From: Sphingomonas sp.
Lineage (GTDB): Bacteria; Pseudomonadota; Alphaproteobacteria; Sphingomonadales; Sphingomonadaceae
Reading direction: 5' to 3'
DNA: 64,000 nucleotides
Assembly (NCBI RefSeq): GCF_017304615.1
Contig: NZ_JAFKLZ010000003.1
Coordinates: forward strand, 310,001-374,000
The notes beneath the pieces are model-generated. The model saw only the letters and a list, made by a program, of their open reading frames with translations, was not told where the DNA came from and made no database searches. Of this stretch, positions 9,280 through 17,479 are shown one piece after another (the first letter of the stretch is position 1; the number at the start of each line of letters is the position of its first letter). The position numbers and the translations under genes are program-made.

Positions 9280-9674
9280 TACCTTCCCCTCTGTTAAGAT
9301 AGTCAAAGAATGGCGGTAATATTTTGTTAATATCTGTGCGCATTCCTTTCGCATTCACGATGATAAATACTATTCAACGTCGGATCGGTTCCAATTACTG
9401 TCATTTCAATACGATGATCCCGGCGATCGACCATTGTCGACTGCGGCGTCGAGCGAGTTCCCGCCCGACAAGCCTCTCCCGCGGCGGCGAAAAGTGGCCG
9501 TCGCAACCGACGCTCTCGATTGACTTGGCTTCGTGATCCGCCACGATGTCGCGTGGGGCGGCCCGTCAGAGGCCGGTTGAGTCCCGGCAACGGCGGCTGA
9601 ACGCGCGCGACACGAAGGGTTCATCTCGGATGTGGAACGACCGCGTCGGGATCAACCCGGTCTGGGGGACGAGG
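9280..9674. other. Intergenic region without a recognised gene
   Basis: About 395 bp between the divergent PilZ gene and the low-complexity protein gene. The part next to PilZ (about 9295-9420) is AT-rich compared with the surroundings and probably holds the promoters. I see no RNA gene or convincing reading frame; frames open upstream of 9675 lack ribosome binding sites. Confidence 0.4.
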
Positions 9675-11441
9675 ATGAGCGAGCACAAGCGGGGTTTGGC
9701 GGGATCGAGCGCGATTGCGGCGTTGCTGGCGCTGGCGGGAATGAGCGCGACGACGGCATCGGCCGCGCCGCCCGCCGCCAAGAAGGCGGTGGCGAAGAAG
9801 GCGGTCAAGAAGCCCGCCAAGAAGCCGGCGAAGAAAGCCGCGGCGAAGAAGCCCGCGGTCAAGACGGTGATCGTCTATGTCCCGACGCCGGTGCCCGCCG
9901 CGCCCCCGGCGCCGCCCGCGCCACCCGAATATGACGGCAACCTCGGCTTCGACACGCTACCGACCCCGCCGCCGACCGGCGGGTATAGCGACGTGTCGCG
10001 CTATCGCTTCATCGACGATGCGGACTCGCTACTCGACACGGTCGGTGCATCGCCGCCCGATTACGCATTCCGCTTCGACGGCATGGATTGCTGGGCGTGG
10101 GAATTGAGCGGCGGCGACATGGTGCTCGCCGAGCCGGTCGGCGACCGCTATCGCTTCTACGCGTTCGGGCCGGGCGACTTGTATCCGTTCTTCGTCGGCG
10201 ACGATGCGTATTCCTACGGTTTCGCCGGCCGCGCGCTGGCGGCGGTCTATGACAATGACGCTCGGCTGGTCCCCTGGACCGCCGGAGCCCGCATCGCGGG
10301 TCTTGCGATCGAGGATTATGCCAGGGGCCTCGCCGAGCGGGGTCGAGCGATGCGGGAGGCGAGCGTGCGGCGCGCGTCCGTCACCGCGAGCGACTGGGCG
10401 ATCGGGCAAGGCTGGTTCATCGATGTGGAATTGCGCTTCGGCGACTGGCGAAGCGCGCCGGGCTGGTCGCGCTATCGCACCGGGACCGGATCGCGCCATC
10501 GCCGCGACTGGCGCACGCGGCTGGGCGACGAGGGCAATGTCCGCCGTGATCGCGCCGACCGGTTCGACCAGTGGCGGCGCGACGGCTATCGCGGCGCGCC
10601 GCCACAGAACCGGGGCGGATGGAACGTGTCGCCCGGGCGCAGTCCGGGCGGTTGGTCGGGATCGCCGGGCAACCGCCCCGGCGGCTGGAACGGGGGACGT
10701 CCTGCGGCACCGCTACCGCCGGGCGCGGTTCCCGGCGCGCCGCCACAGCCGCCGCGTGGCGATGGTCGGCCGGGTGGCGCTGGACGCTGGCCCGGTCGCG
10801 GCGCGCCGCCGCCCGCCGCCACGCCGCCGCAACCCACAGCGCCGACGCCTGCACCAGGGCGTGGCGGTCCTTCGCGCGGCAACTGGCGCGGCAATGACGG
10901 GCCGACGGTTTCGCCGCCGCCTTCGCCTCCGCCGTCGACCGCTCCGCTGCCGCCGCCGGTTTATGTCGCGCCGCCTGCATCACCTCCACCGCCGACATCG
11001 CCGGAGCCGCGCCGACGGCCGGGCGGCGACTGGAACGGCAAGCGTGCCGGGGGTGGGCTGGATCGGCCGCGCGACGTGAACCCGCCCGAGGAGTCGCCGA
11101 GCGTCGCCGCACCGCCTCCACCGCCAGCGCCAGCGCCAGCGCCGGGCTGGCGCGAGGGCACGCCGCGGCCGAGCTATGGTGGCGACGGTGATCGTCCGTC
11201 GCGCGGACCCAGCCGTCCGGCCGAAACGCCGTCCGCGCCGCCGGAGCCGCTGGCAGCTCCGCCGCCCCCGCCCGCGCCGGTATATGTCGCGCCTGCGCCT
11301 GCGCCCGCGCCGGTGGCAGCTCCACCACCACCACCACCTCCTCCGCCTCCGCCGCCGCCTCCGCCACCGCCACCGCCGCCCGCAGCGGCGCCAGAGCCGG
11401 GCACGATCGAAGCCGTGCCGGATCCGAAGAAAGGTGAGTGA
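9675..11441 (+). CDS. Exported low-complexity protein, Lys/Ala- and Pro-rich
   Basis: 588 residues. A signal peptide is likely at about 1-33 (ending ATTASAAPPA). Next comes a histone-H1-like basic stretch of AKK/PAKK repeats (about 34-62), a Pro-rich linker, and a compact region of about 200 residues (about 95-300) rich in aromatics and Asp, including DYAFRFDGMDCWAWELSGGD. The C-terminal half is a Pro/Gly/Arg low-complexity tail ending in a long polyproline run. The start at 9675 is chosen because of the GGGGGACGAGG before it and the signal peptide. The globular middle is not recognised. Probably a cell-envelope protein; function unknown. Confidence 0.6.
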   Translation: MSEHKRGLAGSSAIAALLALAGMSATTASAAPPAAKKAVAKKAVKKPAKKPAKKAAAKKPAVKTVIVYVPTPVPAAPPAPPAPPEYDGNLGFDTLPTPPPTGGYSDVSRYRFIDDADSLLDTVGASPPDYAFRFDGMDCWAWELSGGDMVLAEPVGDRYRFYAFGPGDLYPFFVGDDAYSYGFAGRALAAVYDNDARLVPWTAGARIAGLAIEDYARGLAERGRAMREASVRRASVTASDWAIGQGWFIDVELRFGDWRSAPGWSRYRTGTGSRHRRDWRTRLGDEGNVRRDRADRFDQWRRDGYRGAPPQNRGGWNVSPGRSPGGWSGSPGNRPGGWNGGRPAAPLPPGAVPGAPPQPPRGDGRPGGAGRWPGRGAPPPAATPPQPTAPTPAPGRGGPSRGNWRGNDGPTVSPPPSPPPSTAPLPPPVYVAPPASPPPPTSPEPRRRPGGDWNGKRAGGGLDRPRDVNPPEESPSVAAPPPPPAPAPAPGWREGTPRPSYGGDGDRPSRGPSRPAETPSAPPEPLAAPPPPPAPVYVAPAPAPAPVAAPPPPPPPPPPPPPPPPPPPPAAAPEPGTIEAVPDPKKGE

Positions 11442-11901
11442 GGGCGGCTGCACGTGCGGCGCGCTGCGCTATGCCTTGGCCACCGCGCCCATGGTGGTGC
11501 ACTGCTGCCATTGTACCGACTGCCAGACCGAGACGGGCAGCGCGTTCGCCGTCAACGCGGTGATCGAAAGCGATCGTGTCGCGGTGCTGAAGGGCGAGCC
11601 CGCCTACGTCATGACGCCGTCGGCGAGTGGCAAGGGGCAGGAGATCGCGCGCTGCCCCGAGTGCCGCGTCGCATTGTGGAGCCACTATGCCGGGTCGGGC
11701 CGCGCGACCTCGTTCATCCGCGTCGGCACGCTCGACGATCCGGGCGCGATGCCGCCCGACGTCCATATCTTCGCGCGATCGAAACTGCCCTGGGTCGCGC
11801 TGCCCGAGGGCGCGAAGGCGTTCGACGCGTTTTACGCGTCAAGCGCAGCCGTGTGGCCGGAGGACGGCCGCGTGCGGTGGAAGGTATTGAAGGGGAACTG
11901 A
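11434..11901 (+). CDS. GFA-family (glutathione-dependent formaldehyde-activating-like) zinc protein
   Basis: 155 residues. Cys pattern of the GFA/CENP-V fold: CTC (6-8), HCCHCTDC (23-30) and CPEC (about 73-76), which bind two zinc ions. In the named member (Gfa) the protein speeds S-hydroxymethylglutathione formation, but most homologues have no assigned reaction. It starts at a GTG (11434) overlapping the previous gene by 8 bp, with GAAGAAAG before it. A copy of its last about 96 bp lies at 13653-13748. Confidence 0.8.
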   Translation: MSEGGCTCGALRYALATAPMVVHCCHCTDCQTETGSAFAVNAVIESDRVAVLKGEPAYVMTPSASGKGQEIARCPECRVALWSHYAGSGRATSFIRVGTLDDPGAMPPDVHIFARSKLPWVALPEGAKAFDAFYASSAAVWPEDGRVRWKVLKGN

Positions 11902-11927
11902 TGTCGGTGTTTGGGTGGGAAGCTGCC
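11901..11927 (+). repeat. Cassette-border-like motif, copy A
   Basis: Core TTTGGGTGGGAAGC at 11910-11923, one base off the consensus ATTGGGTSGNNAGC, preceded by a GTCGG half-site. It starts at the GFA stop codon and borders the orphan genes at 11959-12557. Confidence 0.5.
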
Positions 11928-11958
11928 GCTTGTCCGGGATCAATCCTGCGCTCAGGGA

Positions 11959-12258
11959 TTACCTATTCCCGGCATCCCAAAAAGCATCCCAAAAGCCTCT
12001 CGCCAGTATGTAAACAGCGAACCCACCTCCCGTGACATACAAGATTGTGTCGAAGTGAGCTTGGACGTAACGATCCGCAAAAGAGCTCGGCGCGATCAAA
12101 TGAAGCGCGCCTGCGGCGAGAGCAACCGCCACGAAGATGACGGCGCAATAGAGTAGGCCGACCAGCTTGTTCGATGCGATCGACCCCACACCAGCACGAT
12201 CAAGGCTATCATCTAGCCTGTCGCCTACCCGAAGAAGCCGAAGCCAAGGCGTTTTCAT
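11959..12258 (-). CDS. Small membrane protein of unknown function (99 aa)
   Basis: Basic/polar N-terminus (MKTPWLRLLRVGDRLDD) followed by two hydrophobic helices, about 32-56 (LVGLLYCAVIFVAVALAAGA) and about 70-90. No family recognised. Codon use is less GC-biased than core genes. It lies between two copies of the ATTGGGTSGNNAGC motif, with the next orphan gene in the same direction upstream. Confidence 0.55.
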   Translation of the reverse strand: MKTPWLRLLRVGDRLDDSLDRAGVGSIASNKLVGLLYCAVIFVAVALAAGALHLIAPSSFADRYVQAHFDTILYVTGGGFAVYILARGFWDAFWDAGNR

Positions 12259-12359
12259 ACCTTGACCATAGCGGGGAGTGCAAAAGTGGCAAAGCGCACG
12301 GTCCGCTATTGGCCGTTGAAGTCAATCATCACCGCATTGACGTTCGGGTGCGTAGATCG

Positions 12360-12557
12360 TCAGCACGTCCAGCTTTCGGTGACGCCGTAGCCGACCGCTA
12401 GTAGCTCAATGGTGCTGCATACTGCTTTGAGCGCTGGCCATAGCGGTTCTGATAGGTCCGTCGGGAGCGGGACCTCTTCCATCAACTGGAAGCCCACATT
12501 GTCACGAAACGCCACGAGCGACGCCAACAGAGCCTTCAAATCATGAATATCGTCCAT
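12360..12557 (-). CDS. Hypothetical small protein (65 aa)
   Basis: A short acidic, helical reading frame starting MDDIHDLKALLASLVAFRDN. No strong ribosome binding site (only AAGAC-like bases upstream) and no recognised domain. It is kept because composition is protein-like and it shares the direction and motif-bounded segment of the 99-residue membrane protein. Confidence 0.35.
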   Translation of the reverse strand: MDDIHDLKALLASLVAFRDNVGFQLMEEVPLPTDLSEPLWPALKAVCSTIELLAVGYGVTESWTC

Positions 12558-12581
12558 GCTGCGTCTTAGCTTCAGCAGGCG

Positions 12582-12608
12582 ACGTTCGCTATTGGGTCGT
12601 CAGCAGGC
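12582..12608 (+). repeat. Cassette-border-like motif, copy B
   Basis: Core ATTGGGTCGTCAGC at 12591-12604, a perfect match to ATTGGGTSGNNAGC, with flanking GTTCGCT and AGCAGGC that can pair partly. It separates the 65-residue gene from the 274-residue membrane protein gene. Confidence 0.55.
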
Positions 12609-12816
12609 CCACCGCTTCGCAATAATCTAGCGGATCGCTCGCGGAAGCGGGCGCTGCGCACCGCGATCATCCCCATGCATTTCCACGGAACTCGCACCTG
12701 CCGTTCGAACGACGGCGTTGGCCTTTTGGCGTGGGGACTCCCGCGCAAACGCGCTGCATGATATTGTGTATTTGGTTGGTCGACGCGGGGGCGCCGGCTG
12801 AGAAGGGGGAATTCAA

Positions 12817-13641
12817 ATGGCTTCAGTTGCCGAAAGTGGCTTCGCGCGCCTGCATAAGTTGGACAATCTGTCCGGAACGGAGCGAGCGCAACCGATCGAT
12901 CGCTGGATTTTTGTGGGGATGGCCGTTTGGTTCATCCTTATCGTTCTCGTTGGCTTCGTGCCGGATTCGATGATGAAGGTGGCGATTGTTAAGGCCGGCA
13001 TGCGACCGCCATTCCCGACAATCCTTCACGTCCATGCGGTCCTGATGGGATCATTTCTGCTGCTGTTGCTGGCCCAGACATTGATGGTCGCGACGGGGCG
13101 GTGCGCTCTTCATAAGCAAGTCGGCATCGCCGCGTTCATCCTGGTGCCGGCGCTCGTCGTTGCCGGGCTTATCTTGGCTCCTACGATGTTTCACCAGGCG
13201 TGGGGTGGGGCGCATTTCGGGCCGCCAGCAGTTAGAATGGCGCTGGCGCCGATCGTGCCGATACTCGAGAATATCTTATTGTTGCAGATCAGCGCCGGCG
13301 TGTTGTTTGCCGTGTTCATCGGCATCGCGTTGAATGCGCGGGCGACCGCGCCGGGGGTGCACAAGAGGATGATGTTCTTGGCGACCGCCGTGCCGCTTGG
13401 TGCGGCGATCGATCGGATGGAGTGGCTGCCTTCGAGCATGCCGGCATCGCCTTGGGCGACGGACCTCTACATCCTGTTAGCGGTGTCGCCGATGTTCGTG
13501 TGGGACCTCGTCCGCAACCGACGCGTGCACGAAGCTTACACGGTGTGGCTGGCGATTTACTTACCGGTGGCGGCGCTGGTCGCCTTTGCCTGGGACAAGC
13601 CGTGGTGGCATGCGGCCGCAGAGCGGATGATGGGCGTCTAG
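12817..13641 (+). CDS. Multi-pass membrane protein of unknown function
   Basis: 274 residues with about seven hydrophobic segments. Conserved-looking histidines occur in the second segment (ILHVHAVLMGSFLLLLLAQ) and after it (HKQVGIAAF), which could bind haem or metal, but I know no matching family. AGAAGGGGGA sits 7 bases before the ATG. It is an orphan between two border-like motifs and is followed at once by a fragment of the GFA gene. Composition is less GC-rich than core genes. Confidence 0.65.
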   Translation: MASVAESGFARLHKLDNLSGTERAQPIDRWIFVGMAVWFILIVLVGFVPDSMMKVAIVKAGMRPPFPTILHVHAVLMGSFLLLLLAQTLMVATGRCALHKQVGIAAFILVPALVVAGLILAPTMFHQAWGGAHFGPPAVRMALAPIVPILENILLLQISAGVLFAVFIGIALNARATAPGVHKRMMFLATAVPLGAAIDRMEWLPSSMPASPWATDLYILLAVSPMFVWDLVRNRRVHEAYTVWLAIYLPVAALVAFAWDKPWWHAAAERMMGV

Positions 13642-13644
13642 CAC

Positions 13645-13749
13645 CGGCAAAGCTGCCTGAGGGCGCGAAGGCGTTCGAGGCGTTTTACCCGTCAAGCGAT
13701 GGCGTGTGGCCGGAGGACGGCCGCGCGCGGTGGAAGGTGTTGAAGGGGG
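13645..13749 (+). pseudogene. GFA gene 3'-end remnant
   Basis: Bases 13653-13748 match 11800-11895, the 3' end of the intact GFA gene, at 88 of 96 positions. The fragment encodes LPEGAKAFEAF and WPEDGRARWKVLKG but has no start and none of the zinc cysteines. The five residues WVALP of the intact gene are missing just upstream. It begins a few bases after the stop of the membrane protein gene and is followed by a weak border-like motif. Confidence 0.8.
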
Positions 13750-13755
13750 CTGCTT

Positions 13756-13769
13756 TTTGGGTGGATTGC
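13756..13769 (+). repeat. Weak cassette-border-like motif after the GFA remnant
   Basis: TTTGGGTGGATTGC, two bases off ATTGGGTSGNNAGC, lies 8 bp after the GFA remnant. Copy A's core stands 15 bp after the same point of the intact GFA gene. Confidence 0.35.
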
Positions 13770-13801
13770 GGGCATCGGCAGCATAGCCGTAGATAGCCGC
13801 G

Positions 13802-14323
13802 CTAAGACGCGGAGCTTGCTGGCGGGGGCGTGTCTGCAACGATATCCGTGGTTAGCCGCATCACACCATCCGGCTGACGCTTGAATATTGCGACCCAATT
13901 GCCGACCTCAATAAACGGCTTCTTGGTCGCGGGGTTGGTGAAGCTGAACCGATACGTTGCATGATAGATCGCCAGATCGCCAGATGCGGCAACATCCACG
14001 GTCTCCTCCGAAACTTCTAGTTTGACGTCCGGAAGCGCAAACTGTGCCTGAATCGCGGCTTTAGCTGCCGCTATGCCGACGACGTTAGGTTCGCCGTGGA
14101 AAAATGTCTTGACGTCAGGCGCCAAGATGCTGGCTGCCTTCGTTTGGTCTCGCGAAACATAGGCTTCGACCTGCGTGTGAATGGCCCGCTTGACCTCAGC
14201 GGTGACCACATCCGACGACGGCATGGCTGGGACCTTGGCCTGAGAACTGTATCCTGCCACCGCCAGCATCAGGAAACCGACCACTGGTATGCTCGCCGAT
14301 CCAAAAGTCTTCATATCCTTCAT
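13802..14323 (-). CDS. Exported NTF2/SnoaL-like protein
   Basis: 173 residues. An N-terminal hydrophobic segment (about 9-26, SASIPVVGFLMLAVAGYSS) acts as signal peptide or anchor. The remainder fits a SnoaL-like/DUF4440-type NTF2 fold: helix AEVKRAIHTQVEAYVSRD, then strands with DVKTFFHGEPNVVG and IEVGNWVAIFKRQ. Such domains serve as small-molecule pockets or enzymes; no activity can be assigned. The start at 14323 has GCAGGGGG before it. Bordered by motifs at 13756 (weak) and 14382 (strong). Confidence 0.65.
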   Translation of the reverse strand: MKDMKTFGSASIPVVGFLMLAVAGYSSQAKVPAMPSSDVVTAEVKRAIHTQVEAYVSRDQTKAASILAPDVKTFFHGEPNVVGIAAAKAAIQAQFALPDVKLEVSEETVDVAASGDLAIYHATYRFSFTNPATKKPFIEVGNWVAIFKRQPDGVMRLTTDIVADTPPPASSAS

Positions 14324-14372
14324 CCCCCTGCAGCCGCGACGACGCCCTCGAGCAACTAAACACAATACGGCG

Positions 14373-14399
14373 ACGTCAGCAATTGGGTCGCAAGCTGTC
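14373..14399 (+). repeat. Cassette-border-like motif, copy C
   Basis: Core ATTGGGTCGCAAGC at 14382-14395 is a perfect consensus match, with flanking GTCAGCA and AGCTGTC. It lies just upstream of the SnoaL-like gene. Confidence 0.55.
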
Positions 14400-14423
14400 G
14401 ATCGAGAGATCAACAGGCCCCCG

Positions 14424-14500
14424 CCGCGGCAAAGCCGCGTCGGCCGGCCGAGCCTGGTTCGCTTGCGATTAGCATACGCTAATCGCTTCGCCGGCTCGGC
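14424..14500 (-). repeat. REP-like palindromic repeat, copy 3 (inverted)
   Basis: A GC hairpin at 14424-14439 is the exact reverse complement of 3230-3245. Then a long stem: GCCGAGCC (14447-14454), inner hairpin GATTAGC-ATAC-GCTAATC (14467-14484), GGCTCGGC (14493-14500). It abuts the lpdA stop codon and may also act as its terminator. Confidence 0.65.
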
Positions 14501-15891
14501 TAAATGTGAATGGGTTTGCCCGTCACCGCCATCGCCGCTTCCTTGATCGCCTCCGAGTGCGTCGGGTGGGCGTGGCAGGTATAGGCGATGTCCTCGCTGG
14601 TCGCGCCGAACTCCATCGCTTGGGCTGCCTGGGCGATCATCGTGCCCGCGACGCTGGCGATGATCCACACGCCGAGCACGCGGTCGGTCTTCGCGTCGGC
14701 GATCACCTTCACGAAACCGTCGGGTTCGTGGTTGGTCTTGGCGCGGCTGTTGGCGAGCATCGGGAACTTGCCGACCTTCACGTCGCCGCGCTCCTTGGCC
14801 GCTTCCTCGGTCAGGCCGACGCCGGCGATTTCCGGCCATGTGTAGACGACCGAGGGGATCACGTCGTGGTTCACGATGCCGTGCTGGCCGGCGATGTTCT
14901 CGGCCACCGCGATGCCCTCATCCTCGGCCTTGTGCGCCAGCATCGGGCCGGGGACGACGTCGCCGATCGCCCAGATGCCGGGGACGGCGGTGCGGAAATC
15001 GTGGTCGATCTCGATCTGGCCGCGCTGGTTGGTCGCAAGCCCCGCCTTGTCGAGCGCGAGGCCGTCGGTGTTGGGCTTGCGGCCGATCGAGACGAGGACG
15101 GTGTCGGCCTCGATCGTTTCCGCCGCGCCGCCGGCCGACGGCTCGACGGTCAGCGTCGCCTTGCCGCCGCTGACGGTCACGCCCGTCACCTTGGTCGAGA
15201 GTTTGAACTCCAGACCCTGCTTCTTCATGATCTTGTTCGATTCCTTGCGGACCTCGCCGTCGAAGCCGGGCAGGATCTGGTCGAGGAATTCGACCACGGT
15301 GACCTTCGCGCCGAGCCGCCGCCACACGCTGCCGAGCTCCAGCCCGATCACGCCGCCGCCGATCACGACCATGTGGCCCGGCACCTTGGGCAGTTCGAGC
15401 GCGCCGGTCGAGGAAACGATGGTCTTCTCGTCGATCGTGACACCGGGCAGCGGGGTGACGCTGGAGCCGGTCGCGATGACGATGTTCTTCGCGCGGACGG
15501 TGCGGTCGCCGACCTTGACGCTGTCCTTGCCCGTGAAGGCGGCATGGCCCTTCAGCCACTCGACCTTGTTCTTCTTGAACAGGAATTCGATCCCGCCGGT
15601 CAGCTGCTTGACCGCGTCCTTGCGTTGGCCGTGCATCGTGTCGAGGTCGAGCTCAGGCGTGACCTTGATGCCCATCTTGGCGAAAGTGCCGTTGGCGGCG
15701 TGGTCGAAATATTCCGACGCGTGGAGCATCGCCTTGGACGGAATGCACCCGACGTTGAGGCAGGTGCCGCCCAGCGTTTCACGGCTTTCCGCGCACGCGG
15801 TCTTCAGCCCCAGCTGCGCCGCACGGATCGCCGCGACATACCCGCCGGGGCCGGCACCGATCACCAGGACGTCGAAATCATAGTCAGCCAT
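14500..15891 (-). CDS. lpdA: Dihydrolipoyl dehydrogenase (E3)
   Basis: 463-residue flavoprotein that reoxidises the lipoyl group of 2-oxoacid dehydrogenase complexes, with NAD+ as final acceptor. FAD-binding GAGPGG (12-17), redox-active disulfide GGTCLNVGC (Cys44, Cys49), NAD-binding GGGVIGLELG, and the C-terminal catalytic pair in HAHPTHSE (His442, Glu447). Last gene of the leftward TCA cluster with odhB and sucA, but separated from odhB by an unrelated orphan gene. Confidence 0.95.
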   Translation of the reverse strand: MADYDFDVLVIGAGPGGYVAAIRAAQLGLKTACAESRETLGGTCLNVGCIPSKAMLHASEYFDHAANGTFAKMGIKVTPELDLDTMHGQRKDAVKQLTGGIEFLFKKNKVEWLKGHAAFTGKDSVKVGDRTVRAKNIVIATGSSVTPLPGVTIDEKTIVSSTGALELPKVPGHMVVIGGGVIGLELGSVWRRLGAKVTVVEFLDQILPGFDGEVRKESNKIMKKQGLEFKLSTKVTGVTVSGGKATLTVEPSAGGAAETIEADTVLVSIGRKPNTDGLALDKAGLATNQRGQIEIDHDFRTAVPGIWAIGDVVPGPMLAHKAEDEGIAVAENIAGQHGIVNHDVIPSVVYTWPEIAGVGLTEEAAKERGDVKVGKFPMLANSRAKTNHEPDGFVKVIADAKTDRVLGVWIIASVAGTMIAQAAQAMEFGATSEDIAYTCHAHPTHSEAIKEAAMAVTGKPIHI

Positions 15892-15918
15892 GTTTCTGCT
15901 CCGCGGCCATTGGGCCGT

Positions 15919-16257
15919 TCAATCCATCATCGAAAACTGTTGCCCGGTCGCCGTTTCCCACTCGTTCCGCACGTCATATGGGGAGGGGCCGGGAAGAAAT
16001 TGAGCATAGAAAAATTTGCTCGCGTCGGACGTATTCTGAAAGCGGCCTGTCTCGCGCCACTGACCGCGTTCGGTATAGGCGACCACCCATACCCCGTCGG
16101 CGGCGTACAGGCAGACACAATCGTCACAGGCCGCTAGTGCGTCGAACGACGCCGCGATCTGCCACGCGCGCTGGTCGACCCCCGCCCGCCGGAGCGCGAA
16201 GCCGAGAAGATCGAGCGTCTTGCGATTCTCACGCGCCTGGATGTCCGGCCGCAGCAT
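15919..16257 (-). CDS. Orphan hypothetical protein between odhB and lpdA (112 aa)
   Basis: A soluble protein starting MLRPDIQARENRKTLDLLGFALRR in translation, with a Cys pair (DDCVCLYAADGVWVVAYTERG) and a Trp/Tyr/Phe-rich second half. No family recognised. It starts 4 bp after the odhB stop codon and ends 27 bp before lpdA, so it should be co-transcribed. Base composition is less GC-rich than odhB or lpdA, suggesting later arrival. A sequence ATTGGGCCGTT at 15909, near the border motif, overlaps its 3' end. Confidence 0.6.
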   Translation of the reverse strand: MLRPDIQARENRKTLDLLGFALRRAGVDQRAWQIAASFDALAACDDCVCLYAADGVWVVAYTERGQWRETGRFQNTSDASKFFYAQFLPGPSPYDVRNEWETATGQQFSMMD

Positions 16258-16261
16258 CGGA

Positions 16262-17470
<1,209 letters not shown>

Positions 17471-17479
17471 GGTCTTCCC

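Noticed and set aside
11318-11400. Tandem CCG/CCA/CCT triplets resembling a repeat array
   Set aside because: They encode the polyproline tail in frame; no spacers, so not CRISPR or a microsatellite of note.
13886-13899. Copy of the border motif core (ATTGGGTCG) on the reverse strand inside the SnoaL-like gene
   Set aside because: It encodes conserved-looking residues (VGNWVAIF) in the middle of the domain, so coincidence is more likely than a border.
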